Assembly (NCBI GenBank): GCA_016291275.1 | Contig: JAEEWY010000021.1 | Span: forward strand, 1 to 13,136 | Length of the DNA: 13,136 nt | Source: Methanobrevibacter sp. | Lineage (GTDB): Archaea; Methanobacteriota; Methanobacteria; Methanobacteriales; Methanobacteriaceae | Direction of reading: 5' to 3' | Shown here: positions 11,965-13,136 of the stretch, piece after piece | Numbering within the stretch: the first letter of the stretch is position 1 | How the letters are laid out: every line of letters begins with the position of its first letter | Program-made: the position numbers and the translations under genes | Notes under the pieces: model-generated | What the model saw: the letters and a program-made list of their open reading frames with translations, nothing else | What the model was told of the DNA's origin: nothing | Databases searched by the model: none

Positions 11965-12531
11965 TTAATAATCATAATTTTTAGAAACTTTTCTTTTTTC
12001 CTTTCTATCACATACAGGACAGTATACTTCAGATTCATTGCAAGGATCCATAAAGGTTCTGCATCTGGTACACATAGCCTTTACAACACCAGAAGTGATG
12101 TCTTCTGTGTTCAAATCAAGGTTATCTCCCATGATTTTAACTACTTTCGCTTCAATTAAATCTCCGATTCTAAAAGCGTCAGTAAGCTTATCGATGTAAC
12201 CAGGGGTCACTTGAGAGATATGAATAGCTGCCAAATAAGGAAGAGCCAATTCACGTCTGGTTCCCTTTTTAGCATAAATAGTTATTAAAGCTCTTTGGCC
12301 ACGTACATCTTTTACCTCACCGTATACAATATCTCCAACTTTCAATAGGTTTGGACCACCAGATTTTGATATTACAGAGATTTCCTTTTCATCTTCATCA
12401 ATCAATACATTTCCAGGAACACCAGATTTTACACTACCATCATCTTCGTATGCTCCTTGACCTGGTAAAAACTGTTCACTTACACTTAAAAAGTCACCAG
12501 GCATTACAAAATCTCCAGATTCCATTTTCAT
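11965..12531 (-). CDS. csl4: Exosome RNA-binding subunit Csl4
   Basis: Cap subunit of the archaeal RNA exosome, which with Rrp4 recruits RNA and partners to the Rrp41-Rrp42 ring for 3'-5' degradation or tailing. At 188 aa it is a normal length. Order: N-terminal domain with GDFLSVSEQFLPGQGAY (12-28); S1 domain (about 64-145; VGDIVYGEVKDVRGQRALI); C-terminal zinc ribbon with C154, C157, C171 and C174 (C164 is an extra cysteine). The start ATG at 12531 has GAGGTG upstream at the proper distance; a second ATG two codons later is less well placed. The upstream 200 bp contains two palindromic repeats and three copies of a 15-bp element, suggesting dedicated regulation. rpoL follows 57 bp after the stop. 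Confidence 0.96.
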   Translation of the reverse strand: MKMESGDFVMPGDFLSVSEQFLPGQGAYEDDGSVKSGVPGNVLIDEDEKEISVISKSGGPNLLKVGDIVYGEVKDVRGQRALITIYAKKGTRRELALPYLAAIHISQVTPGYIDKLTDAFRIGDLIEAKVVKIMGDNLDLNTEDITSGVVKAMCTRCRTFMDPCNESEVYCPVCDRKEKRKVSKNYDY

Positions 12532-12548
12532 CTAAACACCTCATAACA

Positions 12549-12594
12549 GGCAATTACGCCATTTTCAACCAAGGGCAATTTTGCCAAGTTCAAC
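12549..12594. repeat. Two tandem copies of a palindromic element directly upstream of csl4
   Basis: Copy 1 (12549-12569) has ggcaattacgcc then attttcaac. Copy 2 (12574-12594) has ggcaattttgcc then aagttcaac. They match at 17 of 21 bases with a 25-bp period. Copy 2 contains the perfect dyad ggcaa/ttgcc. Both fall 18-63 bp before the csl4 ATG. Confidence 0.7.
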
Positions 12595-12599
12595 ATTTT

Positions 12600-12702
12600 A
12601 TAATTCCGTTTATAAAATAGGACAATCATCCGAATAATCCCATAACTCCGTTTATAGAATTAGGATAATAAATCCAGAATAAATCCCATAATTCCATTTA
12701 TA
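12600..12702. repeat. Three copies of a 15-bp element upstream of csl4
   Basis: ataattccgtttata (12600-12614), ataactccgtttata (12642-12656) and ataattccatttata (12688-12702) differ at one position each from the consensus or not at all. The spacings are 42 and 46 bp. On the minus strand each begins with a TATAAA-like hexamer followed by C/T-GGA. Confidence 0.75.
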
Positions 12703-12711
12703 GGATTTATT
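12678..12711. repeat. 9-bp inverted repeat enclosing the third 15-bp copy
   Basis: aataaatcc (12678-12686) and ggatttatt (12703-12711) are perfect complements with a 16-nt loop that is almost exactly the repeat element. Confidence 0.7.
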
Positions 12712-12882
12712 AAATTATGAAATTAAATTTGTATAAATTTTCATCCATAAAATTATCAATTGTTTATATGTAAATTATTTATGTTTTTTAGTAATATATA
12801 AAAAATTCGGTTTTTAGAAATAGTTTTAAAATTATAAAACAAATCAAATTATTTAAAAATAAAATTGATTTGAAAACAAAAT

Positions 12883-12889
12883 AAAAAAA
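12883..12889 (-). terminator. T7 tract downstream of dph2
   Basis: Seven T on the minus strand lie about 35 nt past the dph2 stop, a likely archaeal terminator. Confidence 0.4.
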
Positions 12890-12921
12890 TAGGAAATAAG
12901 TAAAGGAATTTGATTCCAAAC

Positions 12922-13136
12922 TTATTGGTAATACCTATCTTCAAACAATATCTCATCCAGTTGATATTTTTCCCATTCCCTTTTGTTTAATACAATTTCT
13001 AACTCTTTAGGAGTTATAACTGGCTTTTTATACATTTGAGAATCATCAATAGCTATTCTAGGACATGCAGTTACAACAAATCCTTCAAGTTCCATATATG
13101 GAAGCAAAACATCAGGATTTACATGGTCCATGAGAA
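12922..13136 (-). CDS. dph2: Dph2, diphthamide synthesis enzyme (3' part; runs off the right edge)
   Basis: C-terminal about 71 codons of the archaeal 2-(3-amino-3-carboxypropyl)histidine synthase, the non-classical radical-SAM enzyme that starts diphthamide formation on elongation factor 2. The segment GFVVTACPRIAIDDSQMY contains the conserved third cysteine that holds the [4Fe-4S] cluster, followed by KKPVITPKELEIVL and QLDEILFEDRYYQ, typical of the family's end. The reading frame stays open to the window edge (a Leu codon precedes the Met at 13131), so the gene begins outside. It lies upstream of csl4, separated by 390 bp that include a T run and a separate promoter region. Confidence 0.9.
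   Translation of the reverse strand, partial: LMDHVNPDVLLPYMELEGFVVTACPRIAIDDSQMYKKPVITPKELEIVLNKREWEKYQLDEILFEDRYYQ

Larger units (their letters stand above)
12532..12921. other. Repeat-bearing leader/promoter region upstream of csl4 (390 bp)
   Basis: No gene. The half nearest csl4 holds two palindromic repeats (12549-12594) and three copies of a 15-bp element (12600-12702), and includes the csl4 ribosome site. The other half (12720-12921) is nearly pure A/T and contains the T run that probably ends dph2. Confidence 0.65.

Noticed and set aside
1..13136. tRNA, rRNA, CRISPR array, insertion sequence or phage genes
   Set aside because: No T-loop signature, regularly spaced repeat-spacer pattern, transposase or integrase was seen on either strand.

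Overview
The window looks like a stretch of chromosome from a hydrogenotrophic methanogen of the Methanobacteriales, most like Methanobrevibacter. Evidence: very AT-rich DNA with A/T-only spacers, archaeal information-processing genes (Rpo11, TFS, PCNA, GINS, Csl4, Nop10, aIF2-alpha, L44e, S27e, Dph2), and the coenzyme F430 biosynthesis gene cfbD, which is restricted to methanogens and their relatives. The genus is inferred from overall protein flavour, not proven. Shine-Dalgarno sites are clear for many genes (GGTGA about 4-5 nt before the start).

Layout: all genes but one lie on the minus strand. At the left edge are the 5' part of cfbD (1-383) and, just upstream of it in transcription order, a YchF/Ygr210-type GTPase (395-1582). 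A lone plus-strand gene, a cysteine-rich DUF1847 protein (1888-2517), is divergent from the GTPase and convergent with the next block. That block, in transcription order, is rpl44e - rps27e - aif2a - nop10 - PAC2 chaperone (5213 down to 2697), a classic archaeal ribosome/translation cluster. nop10 is only 56 codons long. Upstream lies a replication block: pcn (PCNA, 7342-8076) and a GINS51-type protein (5678-7153) with a roughly 300-residue acidic insertion. Beyond pcn is an unrecognised 565-residue, extremely acidic membrane protein (8418-10115). Then come tfs (10270-10605), a Nudix hydrolase that appears to start on ATT (11053-11469), rpoL (11635-11907), csl4 (11965-12531), and the 3' end of dph2 (12922-13136).

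Together the genes cover RNA polymerase and transcript cleavage (rpoL, tfs), RNA decay (csl4), rRNA pseudouridylation (nop10), translation (aif2a, L44e, S27e, dph2), replication (pcn, gins) and proteasome assembly (PAC2). The gene set is standard. The non-standard parts are: the two acidic, disordered proteins flanking pcn, which share a short DFxxIF-plus-basic motif; the ATT start codon; and structured repeats in the spacers upstream of csl4, upstream of rpl44e, between rps27e and aif2a, and between pcn and gins. No tRNA, rRNA, CRISPR array, transposon or phage gene was seen.
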